The notes under the pieces: model-generated
Told to the model about the DNA's origin: nothing
The model's database searches: none
The model's input: the letters and a program-made list of their open reading frames with translations, nothing else
Program-made: the position numbers and the translations under genes
In this document: piece after piece, positions 41,393-54,149 of the stretch
Position numbering within the stretch: position 1 is the first letter of the stretch
Layout of the letters: each line of letters begins with the position of its first letter
Assembly (NCBI GenBank): GCA_965178125.1
Contig: OZ237741.1
Location: 558,001-622,000 of the forward strand
Length of the DNA: 64,000 bases
Direction of reading: 5' to 3'
From: Bilabrum cf. latius
Lineage: Eukaryota; Bigyra: Bicosoecida; Bigyra; Bicosoecida

Positions 41393-43141
41393 ATGCCGTC
41401 GCCAGGTAAATGCGAAAACAGAGATGTTTCACTACAACGTCTAAAGGAACGTTCCGTCAGGGTTCGTTGCACATTGAGTGCGTGTTTCCCAGGACGATTG
41501 GAAGCTATACAACCCTACCCAGCATTTTTTGCCGCGACAAAGCAAATTATGTGTACATGTTGTAGGGGAAAGTCGAATGAAGTGACATGGATAGACGTAA
41601 TATGGGAGTAGCCGAGCAGGTTTTTGGTGTGGTTAGCAATCGTAGCTGTGCAAGCCGCAGTGTTGCTGATTGAAAGAACTTTTGTGGTAGTCAGGGGCTC
41701 CTAGCTAGCTTCTGAATACGGCGCAAGTGCAGTAGTAGCTGAATCAACTAGAACGTACATGTGGTTCTTCGCAATAGTCCTGATCACAGTTATCTTCAAC
41801 TGCATGTACGCGGTTCAGGCAGTCGTGTTAAGTTCATTCATTCGGCTACGTTTGTTTTTGGTCGCATCACTTCTTCTGATCGTGCGTATAAGCGTTGAGT
41901 TTTTTGGGAGGCAGGAGGTCTGTCTCGGACAAACGTACTACGCGGTCTGCTCTTCATTCTTTGCGCTGGACTGCGTATTGTTTGCGGTGCAGGTAGGCAT
42001 GGCGTTTTACTTGCAATCTGACCTTACTTGGCGACGCTACAAGGCCATCGGCAGCAGTGTGGACTAGCGCGAGATTTACACGTACTATGAAGCATTCACT
42101 GCGTGCCTCTCGCTAGACCTGCAGCTTAGCTTGATCGTCCTAGTGACTGGTTTCGCGTTTATATCGTCGTCTACGGTTTGGTTGGTCATTCTCAATGTTG
42201 TGGTACTTATTCTAGACCTTGTGTGGCACTGGCTAGGCTCTCAGGGCATGCGACAGCAGAATTTCCAGTATCTCGTCGGGTTTTGGGTCCTCAGCCTGGT
42301 GCAGCCCATCTTTGTGGGGCTGCTGCTCGTATACGCCACGCTGGAAGAAGACAGCATAGAGAATGCCGACGACGATGCGATCCAGCCCGGGCCAGGGAAC
42401 AGCACGCAGGCGGGGGAGCAGGCCGGCGGCGCAGCAAGCTCAGGCGCTGCGTATTCTCAAGGTGTGGGAGAGTCAGGGGGGGAACAGTCTGACCAACCAA
42501 TTGCACCAAGCTTGCTGCGCAACACAGAGTAGGTTGTGGTGGTTCTATTCGTGGTTCTTACTGCTGTTCTGAACCGAACAGTGTGCGTGCTGCTGAGTGG
42601 CTGGCTGAGCCGGCTGTTTGGGCCCAAATTCGGAGTGATCAACAAGGTGCTCCAGATGGGATACGAACCGTTCGTGAAGGGAAGGTCTGACAGGAGCGGC
42701 AGGGGTAGGGGTCCGGCGAGGCAACAGGAGATGGGGTCTGGTGCCGCGGGTCGTTCGCTCGGCGCTGCCAGTGGTGGAGCTAGGAGAAGCGACGATAGGC
42801 GACTTGAAGGTGACGGCTCTAGGCTGCTTGGAGCTGCGAAGCGAAGCGAGCGCGTGAGGAAGCTGATGAGGGAACAGTCCTCGAGGGGAGGTGTGGGGGA
42901 TGCAACTGGACCCCTGGGTGGGGGTACCGGGGGTAGTTCGGGCGCTGCCGCTGCGGTTGCGCAGCCAGCCCACGATGCGCTGGTAGATGGTGCGCTCGTG
43001 GAGATCGGCCAGGGTCCTGATGGTGACCTGAGCAGGGGTCAGGACCTGCAGGGTGTTGTGCCTGCCAGGGGCGCCGCGCCAAGCTTTTCAGGTCCAAAGG
43101 GGGTTATTGTTACTCGTGGAGTTGATTTAGGTGGATCTTGA
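41393..43141 (+). CDS. Multi-pass membrane protein, about 582 aa
   Basis: ATG 41393 to TGA 43139-43141 with TAG-Gln at 41609, 41702, 42065 and 42530. About eight hydrophobic segments are visible, for example F-L-V-W-L-A-I-V-A-V-Q-A-A-V-L-L (~76-91), the W-F-F-A-I-V-L-I-T-V-I-F segment (~124), L-F-L-V-A-S-L-L-L-I-V, S-L-I-V-L-V-T-G-F-A-F-I, V-W-L-V-I-L-N-V-V-V-L-I-L and V-V-V-L-F-V-V-L-T-A-V-L. The C-terminal 150 residues are Gly/Arg/Ser-rich and probably cytoplasmic. No family recognised. Its start is only 249 bp from the divergent kinase gene, and the next gene on the same strand is also a membrane protein. Confidence 0.75.
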
Positions 43142-43626
43142 ATCAATTGTATTATAGAACTGCGCGTGTTGTGGGATCATATTGGACACCGTGCCTTGGA
43201 CGATTGAGACCCTCGGCACGGTCTGATGAAATACAGAAGTACAGAAATACATTGTTGGGTAAAGATTCCGTAAGCACCCAGATGCACCGTCGCCCCCGAG
43301 GGGGTCTGATGAGAGCGAGGCACAGTTGTGTGTTGCCCGGCGGCGGTTGATTTGCGACGAGTCTGTTCCCGGCGGTCGCCAGGAACCTTTCTCATTCGAA
43401 ATACTTGCACAAATCGACGAGCAGGACAGAAAGAGTTTAACTTCCAGGTGTATCGCATCGAAAAGCTACACAATATTGATTGTTTCCGCATTTAGTGGCT
43501 TGGAAAGAGCTGTTAGGTGGTTTCAACTGCCTCAAGACTGGCACCGGCAACAGGACGTGGCAAGGAAATTTCGGGCTGTAGCAGCGATTGTCGCCCGCGC
43601 TCGGACCCAAGACGATATATATTAGT
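43142..43626. other. Intergenic, probable promoter of the receptor-like gene
   Basis: 485 bp without a convincing gene; an open plus-strand frame exists at 43326-43625 in a different register but lacks any recognisable feature. GATATATATTAG directly precedes the ATG at 43627. Confidence 0.4.
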
Positions 43627-46600
43627 ATGTTGTAGCTACTCGCTTTGATTCTATTCCATGTTTGGGTCGGAAATGGGCAAGAACCGTTGCCATTCTGCCA
43701 AGTTTACTTGCGCCCGGACGGTTCGGTGAACGACCAGGGCACGCTAGCGCAGTGTGTCTTTGTTGCTACCCAGGAATAGGCGATTTCGCTGCCGTATGTT
43801 CCAGTGATGGCGTGTCAGAAACCCCAGGGGCCGACATTTCATAACTACACCGGCCTGCACGCGGCATTTTCTGGTGCAGACCTGTCTCACGCAGTTGAAG
43901 CCCTGGCGAACAACACATAGCTCCCACAAGACTTCAATTCATCAATGCGTGTGGATGGCCTCACGCTTGAGGAGTGGCTTAGCGTACGCTCGCAGCTGTC
44001 TGTCTTTGAAGATCATCCGGCCAATGGGCAGCCGCTTCTCGACTGCTCAGTGATAGTAATTGACCGTGATTCGGCGCGACCAGTGACCCCTTTGATCGGG
44101 GGTCACGCTCTGGAAGTCATTAATGGGTCGTCATACGCTTTGGGTGCGCCCGTAGAGCTCTCGGCAGAGGACTCCCGGCTGCCGATTGAGGTTACTTGGG
44201 TAGCTACGCCGCAGGACGAGGAAAGCGAGCGGCAGGTAATCGCTGGACCCCCAAATTCAAACCAGTAGATGCTTTTGTACACGTTCAACTCATGGTCACG
44301 GCCGCTGGATGCAGAATTGCGGCCTGTTCTCCGCTACACGCTGCGAGCGACCACCTTCATCGCGAACGTGTCTGCTACATTCGACGGCCTCCCGCTCTGG
44401 GACAGCAACGGCATCCCAAGGCGAGCACTGAGCGCTTCCATGGGCGACAACTTCACCATGGTCCCTCTGCCCAGCGTAGATCGCGAGATCGTCATCAACG
44501 TGCAGGACCGTAGGGAGCCCCCGACCCTGCGCACCGACGCCAACACGGTGGATCGACGGATCAAGTTCGCCGTGGTTATGGACGAAAACGACAGGGGAGC
44601 GTCCCAGACGCCCGTTCTGCAGTCCGTGTATGACGTGGACAACTACATGCAGGCGCTAGGCGTCGTGCAAGGGTCCCCCGGGGGTTTCCCCGTGGGCCAG
44701 GCGCTCCAGTGGGAGGAGCAGGACGCTGGTCAGGACGTGCGATTCACGTTGCAGGCAGCCGACCCCAGAGAGTGGAGGCACCTCGCGATCGGGCTGGCCG
44801 GGAATGCGGTGCTGCCGTCGTATTACTGGGAGTGGGCCAATGAAGAGGAGGAGAAAGAGTACGTGTAGCAGGCCTTTCAGATCAATTGGGAAACCTCGCG
44901 GCGAGCCATAGGGAACACCGGAAGGACCACCACCCTATTCGATGTGTCCGTGGCGGTGCGTTCGGAGGGCAGCGGCGGCTACCCGCTGCTTCCACCCGTA
45001 CCTGGCAGCGAGCTGCCCGGTGCCCGAAGGCGAGAGTGGATCATGGTCGAGATGGTGGCCCAGGACAGCGGGTTCAACATGACCTATGAAGGCGGCAATC
45101 AGACCAAGGTGCTCATGAACATCACGGCAGAGCCTTTCACGGGCAATGGGGTCCTCGCCCGTCCGAATCGTGTCAGCTTCGAGATGAGCCCGGCGGATGC
45201 GCCTCTGTCAAAGTCCGTGGGGCTGCTCATGGGCACTGCCAGGAACTGGCGCGCGTCCGTGGAATACCCCGGGCCAGAGGAGCAGGGGTACAGCAGTCTG
45301 CCGTGGCTGAGTCCCAGCCAGAACAGCAGCGTGGGCCCGACTCTCCTCGGGGTCCAGGCAAACCCGCAAAACCAAGTGGCTGGGCTGTACACCGCCAAGC
45401 TGTACATCGAGGCGGTGCTGGAGCCTGGGGAGCAGATCCCTGAGGAGGACGTGGTGCAGGAAATCGACGTGGCGCTCGAGGTCATTGCGCCCTCTGTGGT
45501 GATCAACCCCACCCGCATTGTCGCGGACGCGCAGCCTGGAAAGAATCTAGCCGTTGAGTTTACGATCCAGAACGCGGGCACCGACACGCTGCGTGCAGTG
45601 CTGCAGGTGGTGGAGCCGATCGAGGAGCTCGAGGAAGACGACGTGCTCAGCGCGGAGACGGGCGGCGAAGAGCCACCGGTTGCGTCCGTCGCGGCGGGGC
45701 CAGGCACCCAGCAGCAGCTTGTCAATCTTGGAGGGGGGCGGCGGCTGGGCACTGCAAGCGAGTGGGATGGCCTCGGGATGCTAGGGAGCGGGAGGCGGGG
45801 CCGTGGGCTTCGCACCCGCATAAACGGCACGACACTACCCATTCCCGCGGGGTACAAGCCCGCCCCCAGCTGGGCCAGCATCGCCGTCGACGACGAGGTG
45901 GAGACGGAGGAAATGCTCATCGAGTTGACGGAGGGGCGAGGCACACAGATCAAGCTGAACAACTTCCCCTCTACGGATGCCGACCCCGAGGAGCTTTAGG
46001 CTGTGCTGCTGATCCGCTCGAACGACCCGGCAGTTCCGCTTATGGAAGTCCCGTGGAGGTTGCGCGTGTCTTGGGCCCAGGTGTGCCCCACGCTCACGCG
46101 ATTCGACAGGTCACCTCGGCCAGGGCAGTCTGCCACTGCCTTCTTTGACGTTTCCAACTAGAGCCCGTTCGAGATGCAGTTCGCGTTCGAGTTTGCAGCC
46201 GGCGCTCTGGAGCAGGACCGCACGGACGCCTCGATTCTCACCATGGCGAACGCGATCGAGGCGCGCGTCCTTGACACCACCCTGCCTTCAGACGCGACCG
46301 TGCGGCGCGTGCAGGTTCTGCTGCAGTACTCTCCCGATGTGTTTGTCCGCCCCGGGGTGGAGTACAGGATTCCCATGAACGTGCACTCTTGGAAGCGGCA
46401 CCCTTTGGAGCAGACCTAGCTGGACCGTGATGGTCCCAGCGGGCTCGTGGTGCGACCGTGGCTGGGCCTGAACGATTTCTCCACCACCGTGGACGGCGGT
46501 TTCATCGCCGATACTGCCTCGCGAGTTGAGGCACAGAGCATCACGCAGTACCTTGACAGTTTGCCAGCTGAAAACCGGCAGAATCAAAGGGTGGAAGTTC

Positions 46601-49600
46601 TCTTCACGCTGCAGGTGGGCGAGCTCTCCACGACGTTCAGCACTTTCTCGCCCATCCCGCCCGCAGTCGGGTGGCCTCCGAGGATGGGAGTGGACGAGTA
46701 TTTCGAGCAGACGAACGGGTTTCTGTCGGACGAGATCCAGCGGCAGAGCCTCATCACTCCCGAAGAGGGCCTGGCGGGCGAGTGGGCCCAGTACATCACC
46801 GGCGAGCCCCTCCAGTTCCCCGAGAGGGTCATCACGTCGGACGCAACCTACGAGTTTCTCATCGTGCTCTCCGATTCGAGGCAGCAGCGCACGTGGCTGA
46901 GGCCCTCGCGGGGCGAGCAGCTCGACGTGAGCGTCGTCTCGGACGAACCGGGGCAATCGGGCTCCCCAGCGGAGGCCACCGTGGTGCAGGACCTGTCTGC
47001 GCGAGGCGTGTACAGGGTGACGTTGCGGTACACCAGGACGGGTGCAAGCATCCTGAACGTGAGGCTTCGCACCGACACCAGCTCCAGCAGCTAGATGCTC
47101 CGGTCGTATCGTATCCCAGGGCCGGGCGGCCGCAGTCCCGCTCCAGGCGTGAGGCTGGTGGTGCCGGGCGCAACCTGCGATGCCTCTGCCGGGCTCGCGC
47201 GCGAAGAGCAGACGCAGCTGGTGTGCGTGTGTGGTGCCGGGTATCAAAGGCAAGGTGACGTGTGCGAGCCGTGCCCCGTGGGCACAACCAAGGCCAGAGG
47301 TGGCAACCAGACGCAGTGCAGCAGGTGCCAGTCAGGTCAGTTCTCCCTCGGCAGGTAGTATCCGTGCATGGCCTGTCCCTAGGGGATCATCGCGGACGGC
47401 GCGACCACTGGCGGACTTTTGTGCGTGAACGGCCAGCCGGATATTCTCAACTCTGGCTTTTGGTTTGAGAGCCCCGCGGCACACCTCGACCACCTACTCA
47501 AGGTCACTGTGCCTCGCTACCGGCAGTTCGGCGCCGATGCGGTGGACAGGGAGGCCTCGGTGGACCAGAGGGCGCTTCCAAGGCACATCAAGCTGCTGCA
47601 AGACGAGAATTCCATGGATGGTAGCGAGGACCAGGCCGAGTAGAACCAAACAGAGTTGGAAATGCGGATGTCCAGGGCAGGTTCCATGCAGGTGGATCCT
47701 GACGACGGCACCGTGCGTGTCTGGGGCCCGGACGGATTCGAGGTGCCGTTCCCACCCCTGTACCAGAATAGGCTTAATGGGAAGATCGAGTTCAATCGCA
47801 GCATCACGTATGTGGTGGACGAGAACGGGACGTTAGTGCAAGGCGTGTCGAGGACGGGGCCGACAGGTGCCTACGAGCTGCTGGAGCAGAACGGCGTGCT
47901 TGGGCCTCTTTTGGCAGACGCGTTCCGAGGAGCCGTTCCGAGGCTGTGGTGGCTGTACCTGACGTCAGCAAGGGACATAATGCTGGACCGGGAGGGCGTG
48001 GCCTTTGACGACCCCACCGCGGGCGGGGTGTTCCAGTCGGGGGAGGCCTCCTCGGACATCAAGCTCGACCTGCCCATCATCCTTCCCTGCGTTGTGGACG
48101 GGACATGCCTGTTTGATCTGCCAGAAGTGCCTCTGCCTGATCGAAACTTCACAGAGGAGTGTCTGAACGCGACGTTTGGCAACGGCACGGATCCGTTCCC
48201 GACTGACGACGCAGCGGCGCCCCTGTCTCTTGCCGAGTGTCTGGAGGAGGCAGAGCTGATGGACCTGTAGCTTCTGGCCAACACCTCCCAGCAAGAAGCC
48301 TTCTTCCAGCCGGACTTCTTTGAAGGGGTCTACACGAGCGAGCCTTTCCTCAAGGTGGCCAACTGCTCGCTGGGACACACTGGGTCAGTGTGTGCTGAGT
48401 GCGCGGAGGGGTTTGCGTCATCGTCTGGGCTGGTGGGTGAGTGCCAGCCGTGCTGGTCAAGAGGGGCCAGCTGGGTGCTGACTGTGGTCGTGCTGGGCCT
48501 GGTGATCGGTCTGGTGGGCTACCTTAGCCTCAAGCGGGCGCGTGCCGCAAAGCTTGTCGATGATTTTGAAGGGCAGATGAACAGGTCTGCTCGCAGGCGA
48601 CTGGACGGGCAGCTGAGTGCAATGCAGGGGGACGCGGCTGCCGCTGCTTCGGCTGTTGCCACGGAAGGCGGCCACAGATCCGGTGGCAGGCTCGCGCGCA
48701 GGCTCAGCGCAAAGGAACGAGGAGCCCCGCCCCCGCCTGCCAGAAAGCGGCGGCCACCCACCCCGCCGCCCCGTCGCAAGGGACCCCCTGCTTCTTTCTG
48801 GAGAATCAGCGCCCCCGCTACCTCAGTTCAAGCAGGCGAAAACTAGACAGATTTCGGTGACGACTCGCCCACTGCCACCGGGCTTCTCCTCGCGGAGGGC
48901 GGCGGTGTAGCAGGCGGCTCGCAGTCGTCTCCTGCCGGTGGCGCACACGGTGGACCTGGTGCGAGTGCAGGTGCCCCTACCTCCAGCCGCCGAAGGCTGC
49001 AGTCAGCGAGCACCCGCACCTCTTAGGAGCTTGAAGGCTCCAGCCAGAGCGTCGAGGTAGATCCGCACGGGGGTGGGCGCAGCGCGCCCCCAAACAGGCG
49101 TCTCGATAGGCTGCAGGTGGTCACGGCACCTTCCGATACCTCAGTTGTGACCAGCTTTGACTCGCCGCGCGGCGCAGGCCACCGGCCCCCACTCTCCCCA
49201 GCGAGCACGACTAGCGCAGACGACTCGGCCAACATGCAGTCCAAGACGTCAACCACGATTTCGATCGCCAGGGTAATCATCAACTACTTGCAGGCGCTGT
49301 CCCTTTTGCAGGCTCCCAGCTCGCCGATGCTGAACAACTCGCTGAAGTCTGCCTCTGTGTCGGACGGCGTTGCGCTTGGACTCCACCCGATCCAGTGCGC
49401 CTTCTAGTTCTCCCTATTCGACAGGCTCTATGTGACGCTTGCCCTGCCTATCGCGGCCGTGGCTGTCCCCGTTCTGATCGCCTTGGTCCTCGCTCTGCTG
49501 CAGTGGTGTGAAGTGTGCACCGGCTCGGAGAGTGCGGTGGAGGCGCGCATCCACGAGCGCCTGGTGGCGCAGGGCGGCGTTGGATTCGCGAGTGCTGCCC

Positions 49601-51264
49601 ACGGAGGCCATTCCGGTGCCGGGGGCGGTTCCGCCCGGAGCGGCCTCGCCGCCGCGACTCCAAGTCCTCGCGGTGGCGGTGCCCGACAGCGGCGGCACCA
49701 CGCGGTGCTGCTGCAGCAGGGTGGCTCTGGGTCTCCATCGCAGGAAAGTGCCACTCAGGGCCAGAGCAAGGGCCGGTGGTTCAGGCTGGTGATGCAGGAC
49801 AACATGAACAGGGCAGTGACGGCCTCCGTAGTCGTGCTCTTCCTCCTGCACCAGTCCGTGTCCAAGATGATCATGAACCTCTTCGCGACGTACGACTTTA
49901 GGATCTACGGCAGGACGCTTCTGCAGGCCGATATGTCCGTCTCGACCTCTGACAACGGATACACGGTTGCCTACGCGATGGGTTGGGTTGGTGTGGTGCT
50001 GTACGTCTTTGGGATTCCCATCGCAGGCGCAGCCATCCTCTCTAGCCTCAGCAGGAGCGGGGATCTCGGCAAGCAGAACACCATCGCGAGATGGGGCTTC
50101 CTGTACGCCGGGCTGTCGCTCAAGAGACCCATGAGATTCCTGTGGGAATTGGTGGTAATTGCGCGGAAGCTGGCCCTGATCGGAATCGCCACGCTGATCA
50201 CGCAGTCAGTGATGCTGCAGGGGCTTGCGGCTCTGCTCGTGTTGCTGGTGGCTATTGTGCTGCAGCTGCTTGCCAAGCCGTTCGATTCGAGGACCCTCAA
50301 CTACCTGGAGATGTCTGCGCTGGGAGTGCTGATCATCACGCAGATCGGCATCCTGTTCATCGAGCTGCAGCAGTCCGTGGCGGCCGCTGCCTTTTTGATC
50401 GTCTTCAACGTCACCTTCCTAATCGTGGCCGTAGCCGTGATCTTCATGTCTGCCGATGACGAGATCACTGATGTCATCACCAAGGCCAACAAGTGCTGCA
50501 AACCGGTGGAAGATGCCACTTGCTCCTGCTTCCGAACCGCACTACTGTACGCCGGCTTTGACGATCCCGTGCGGCCTACGAAGTCCAAGCGCGCTCTCGT
50601 TGGGAGGCACAGGCTGACTCGCGATGACTCGAGCGGGCCAGGGTTCGTTGCTGGGATCGAGATGTCAAGCCGCGGAGGTGCAGGAGGCACCGAACAGCAG
50701 AAGCAGCAGCAGGGGCGCCAGGGCTCTCCCGTGGGGAGTCCCAGCGGAGGAGTGACGGCTTCCAGCCGGCCAACATTTGACTTCAGCCACATCTAGTCAT
50801 CCAGCGGAGTGCCAGGCTTGTCTCGCAACAGCAAGCGTGGCTCCTTCCATCTCACGAACCCAATGTAGAGGGCACTAGCGGCGGGAAAAAAGCAGAAGGA
50901 TGAGAGCGAAGACCAGGGTGGTGTGAGCGCAGGTCTACCTGCCCTGGCTCCAGCCGATGCAACTGCCAGTGAGGTATCCCGCCCTAGCCCCTTAAAGCGA
51001 GCGGCGCGGGGCCACGGGCAGGCTGCAGCGATGGTCGCGAGGGGCTCAGCGAGGGGCCGAGCTAGCCTGCACGAAGCAGCCACGGCGCCACCAATGGGCA
51101 GCGGGGCGGGCCGGTCCGGCACGGCTGCGAGCCGCCGAGCATTGGCGGCTTCTGGCGGGGCAGACGACAGGAAGAATGTTGGTGAGGCCAGTGAGCTGCG
51201 TCCGAAGCGGCAGATGCAAGGCACCAGGCGGGTGCGGCAGGGGAACAGGCGGTTCGTGGGCTGA
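43627..51264 (+). CDS. Giant receptor-like membrane protein with cysteine-rich repeats and multi-TM C-terminus, 2545 aa
   Basis: A 7.6-kb single-exon frame from ATG 43627 to TGA 51262-51264 with about 18 TAG-Gln codons and no internal TGA or TAA. It starts with a signal peptide (MLQLLALILFHVWVGNG). The ectodomain (~20-1150) is beta-rich, with an ASH/Ig-like stretch near 620 (V-I-N-P-T-R-I-V-A-D). Cysteine-rich ephrin-receptor/GCC2-GCC3-like modules lie at ~1180-1260 (C-V-C-G-A-G-Y, C-P-V-G-T) and ~1580 (G-H-T-G-S-V-C-A-E-C). One TM at ~1617-1640 is followed by a Pro/Arg-rich loop, then about six TMs at ~1930-2280, as in large algal/oomycete TRP-like membrane proteins. The tail is basic. Surface sensing is inferred. 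Confidence 0.85.
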
Positions 51265-51801
51265 GACTTGAGAGGGGAGTCATCCATAGACTGTGGCTTG
51301 TTTATGATTTTGCTGGCTGGCTGTCAGCACCTCCCATCGACACATGCCTTGTCGCAGTGAAAACAGCTTCGGCTGCCACACGCTACAAGGTTGGCCAGGG
51401 CAGTTCCAGACGACCAGGTGTAAATCTATCTAATTGATGCATTGATTGTTGCAAGATAGACTTTGCTTTGCCAAGTGCACAGTACATAGCTCAGGTATGT
51501 CCGATGCACAGCCTGCTGAGCGACGATCCGATCCAGGCCCTTGCGCCCGCCCCAATGACGGATTTTCCTTTGATCCCAGTCTAATCCCGGATTCAGGCGA
51601 CTTCAGCTAGCCCCCGCAATAAGGACATGATGATCAAGGCTAATGCAGCGGTGAGTAACTGCCATACTAGCTCAACATGTTCATCAATGCCGACAACTGC
51701 AAGATTCCGGATCCGTCAGGTCCTGCAGCACGTCATCATGGTCGGCGCCGTGCCCAGTGCAAAAGTCGAATGTCATCATCACGTGCACCGTCCAGTATGC
51801 G

Positions 51802-51869
<68 letters not shown>

Positions 51870-51957
51870 GCTTATTGACATGGTTGCAGCCGATGCCATC
51901 GGGAGCCTTTGCTGTGGTGGCAGGGCACTGTGCGGGCGCCCGAGGTAGGGAGAAAAC
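51265..51957. other. Convergent intergenic region with trinucleotide repeat
   Basis: About 690 bp between two stops, containing the CTG repeat described separately and no other recognisable feature. Confidence 0.5.
51804..51866 (+). repeat. (CTG)21 microsatellite
   Basis: Twenty-one perfect CTG units. On the minus strand this is (CAG)21 lying about 90 nt downstream of the NYN gene's TGA (51958), so it would fall in that gene's 3' untranslated region if transcribed. A polyglutamine reading exists in another minus-strand frame but has no coding support. Confidence 0.95.
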
Positions 51958-53757
51958 TCAGCCCAACAGCTCGTTGAGAAGCTCGGTTTTGTTGAAATTG
52001 ACCCTTCGGAAGACATCCATGGCGTGGGTGAAGGATTCCCCGGCGGTGGGTCTCTCGAGGATGCCGAGCACCTCCCTGACCTCGGCCTCGTGATCCATAG
52101 CCCCTGCTTCAGGCGGGGCTGGGCGCACGACATCCCCCACGACGATGGGAGGGTACGTGGATTCAGGCGCCGCGTGCGCATGGCTTGCCATGAGTCTTGC
52201 CCCACTTTCCAGCGCCGCACGCATCGCTGCTCCGCCCTAGACTGGCAGGCTTGGAGGCATGCCGGCTCCAGGCACGCCACCACCCGAGCCGTATGACGGC
52301 GGGATAGACCCACCCGAGCCGCGTGACGGCAGAACTGATCCGCCAGAGACGGGGTCAGCGGGATGCGCTGGGACGCTGCCCGTGCCTGTCCCGCCCGCGT
52401 TCTGGTGTGTGACATTGGCATGCTGTTGCCCTTGCCCTTGCCCCTGCCAGGGCTACCCCCACGCAGCAGTCCCGTCCGCGCCTGCAAATGTATCAGCGGG
52501 ATCTGCTTCACGGGTGCCAGCCCCAGCGCCTCCGGCGCCTACCATCCCAAGGCCTTGGGGTGTTCGGCCGAGGCGAGCAGAGGCCGGTGGATCGCCTGCT
52601 GGGCGAGGCGGCAGGGATGATGCAGCAGCTGACACCGAAGAGGTAGCCGTGCCGGAGCCAGCCATTGCTCCCGCCCACGCACTTCCAGTGCCTGCTGCTG
52701 GTTCCAGCGGTAAGCTCGGGAATCCAAGTTCCGCTGACTGACGCCCGCGGGAGCCGCCCCGCGAGCCACCCGCAGCTGGAGCCCTGCCTCCAGACGACCC
52801 GGATGATGCTCTCCCCCTGGATCTACCTGTGCCAGCCCCTCCCCCAGCCCTACCTCCATCCCCGCCTCTGCCGCTCGTGCCGTTGCCGTTGCCCCGCTTA
52901 CCCCTGCGAGTCTTCCTAGACCCCGCCACTGTCCTGGCAGCGTAGGTGGCAGGTCGCTCCCCTCTGGCCCTGCGCGAATCCACCTGGCTGCGGCCCCGGG
53001 CTGGATCTGATCCAGGCACGTACTACTATCCTACTCCTGCTAGTGCGGTCGTCATGTCTGCTTGTGCCCTCCTCGTTTCGTCTCTGCTGGGCGGGAGGCC
53101 AGACACGTCATTCCATACGTCTTCCAGGTGGATGATGTCGGGCTCGCCCCTGGTCGTGTGGCAGTGGGGCAGCAGCCGGGCAGAGGTGGTTTCTCGAGAG
53201 CAACAAAGAGCCAAATCGATGCCCTGGGCGACGACGAGCTTTACTGCAGCCTCAAAATCGCCGTCCCCAGCAAGCAGAACCAAGCGCTCCAGCTTGCCCT
53301 TGAGAACGAGTTCGAACATACAAGTTGCGATTGCCACATCAACACCAGCCTGTACCACTCGCTTGATAGGGTGGTGGCTATGAATACACCTGCACTTCGG
53401 ATCAGTGCAGCGCACGTTCATCGTCTTCAGGGGGTAATTCTCTACACGAACTGCGTTCTGTCGCATGGACCGAATGAACGGGGGTTCTCGACGGTCGTGC
53501 CCAATAGCAACGGCCTCATTTTGCTTCCAGGTAGAAATGTACACGACCTCATCAAAATAAGCATCCCCATTCTCCCCTGGGATTCTGTACGCAATCTGCT
53601 TCAAGAGCTGCTTTACGCTGGCGGGATCATGGCCAAATACTGCTCCAGACTCCTCGTTGAATCGCTTGATGGTAAAATACAAGTACCCACCATCTATGAG
53701 CAACACGTTTCGCTTGCGATCAGCCGAGGCGGCCGCATCTGACGCGACTGCCGCCAT
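51958..53757 (-). CDS. NYN-domain (PIN-like) protein with RGG-type tail, 599 aa
   Basis: Minus-strand frame from ATG 53757 to TGA 51958-51960; TAG-Gln at 53026, 53023, 52453 and near 52210. Residues ~14-215 match the NYN/LabA-like nuclease fold: N-V-L-L-I-D-G-G-Y, later G-V-D-V-A-I-A-T and L-V-L-L-A-G-D-G-D-F, supplying the conserved Asp residues that bind metal. A cysteine/histidine loop (C-T-D-P-K-C-R-C-I-H-S-H-H) sits inside the domain. The middle is Arg/Gly/Ser-rich, and the last ~85 residues are a separate helical module (F-T-H-A-M-D-V-F-R-R-V-N-F). Likely RNA cleavage or RNA binding; catalytic activity not proven. Confidence 0.82.
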
Positions 53758-54149
53758 TGCTGCTCTGATCGCTCACTCCCCCGATTGGTGCGTTTGCAGT
53801 GAAGAAGGCGCAGAACGATACAGCCCCAACAGTGACGCGTAAGTGTCGATTTCTTGATCCTCTATGCTTCCGTAGGATGTGCAAGAGTAATGCAGGTATG
53901 CATGCAACAAGTTCAATTTGTAGAGTGCCGAGCACCATTCATCACACTGCCCTTGAGAGCCTCTGGGGTTCTCGAATAGAGCATTCCTAGGCCCTGAGGG
54001 GATGCTGCAATGGAAGATTGGCAGTGTTTGACAGTTCAGGCTTTATGGCAAAGGCGGACAAGCGCCTGTTGGCCCAGCCAGTCCGTCGGGAAGATCGCTC
54101 GGCCCGCGCCCTTGGCACGACACATTGGCCACCCAAACCAGCCCACCGC
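53758..54149. other. Intergenic, no gene seen
   Basis: 392 bp between the start of the NYN gene and the stop of the WW gene (both minus strand). Must hold the NYN promoter; no box stands out. Confidence 0.4.

Noticed and set aside
51684-52511. Minus-strand frame with a polyglutamine run
   Set aside because: It is out of register with the NYN protein, whose C-terminal module ends at 51958; the poly-Q is only the CTG microsatellite read in one frame.
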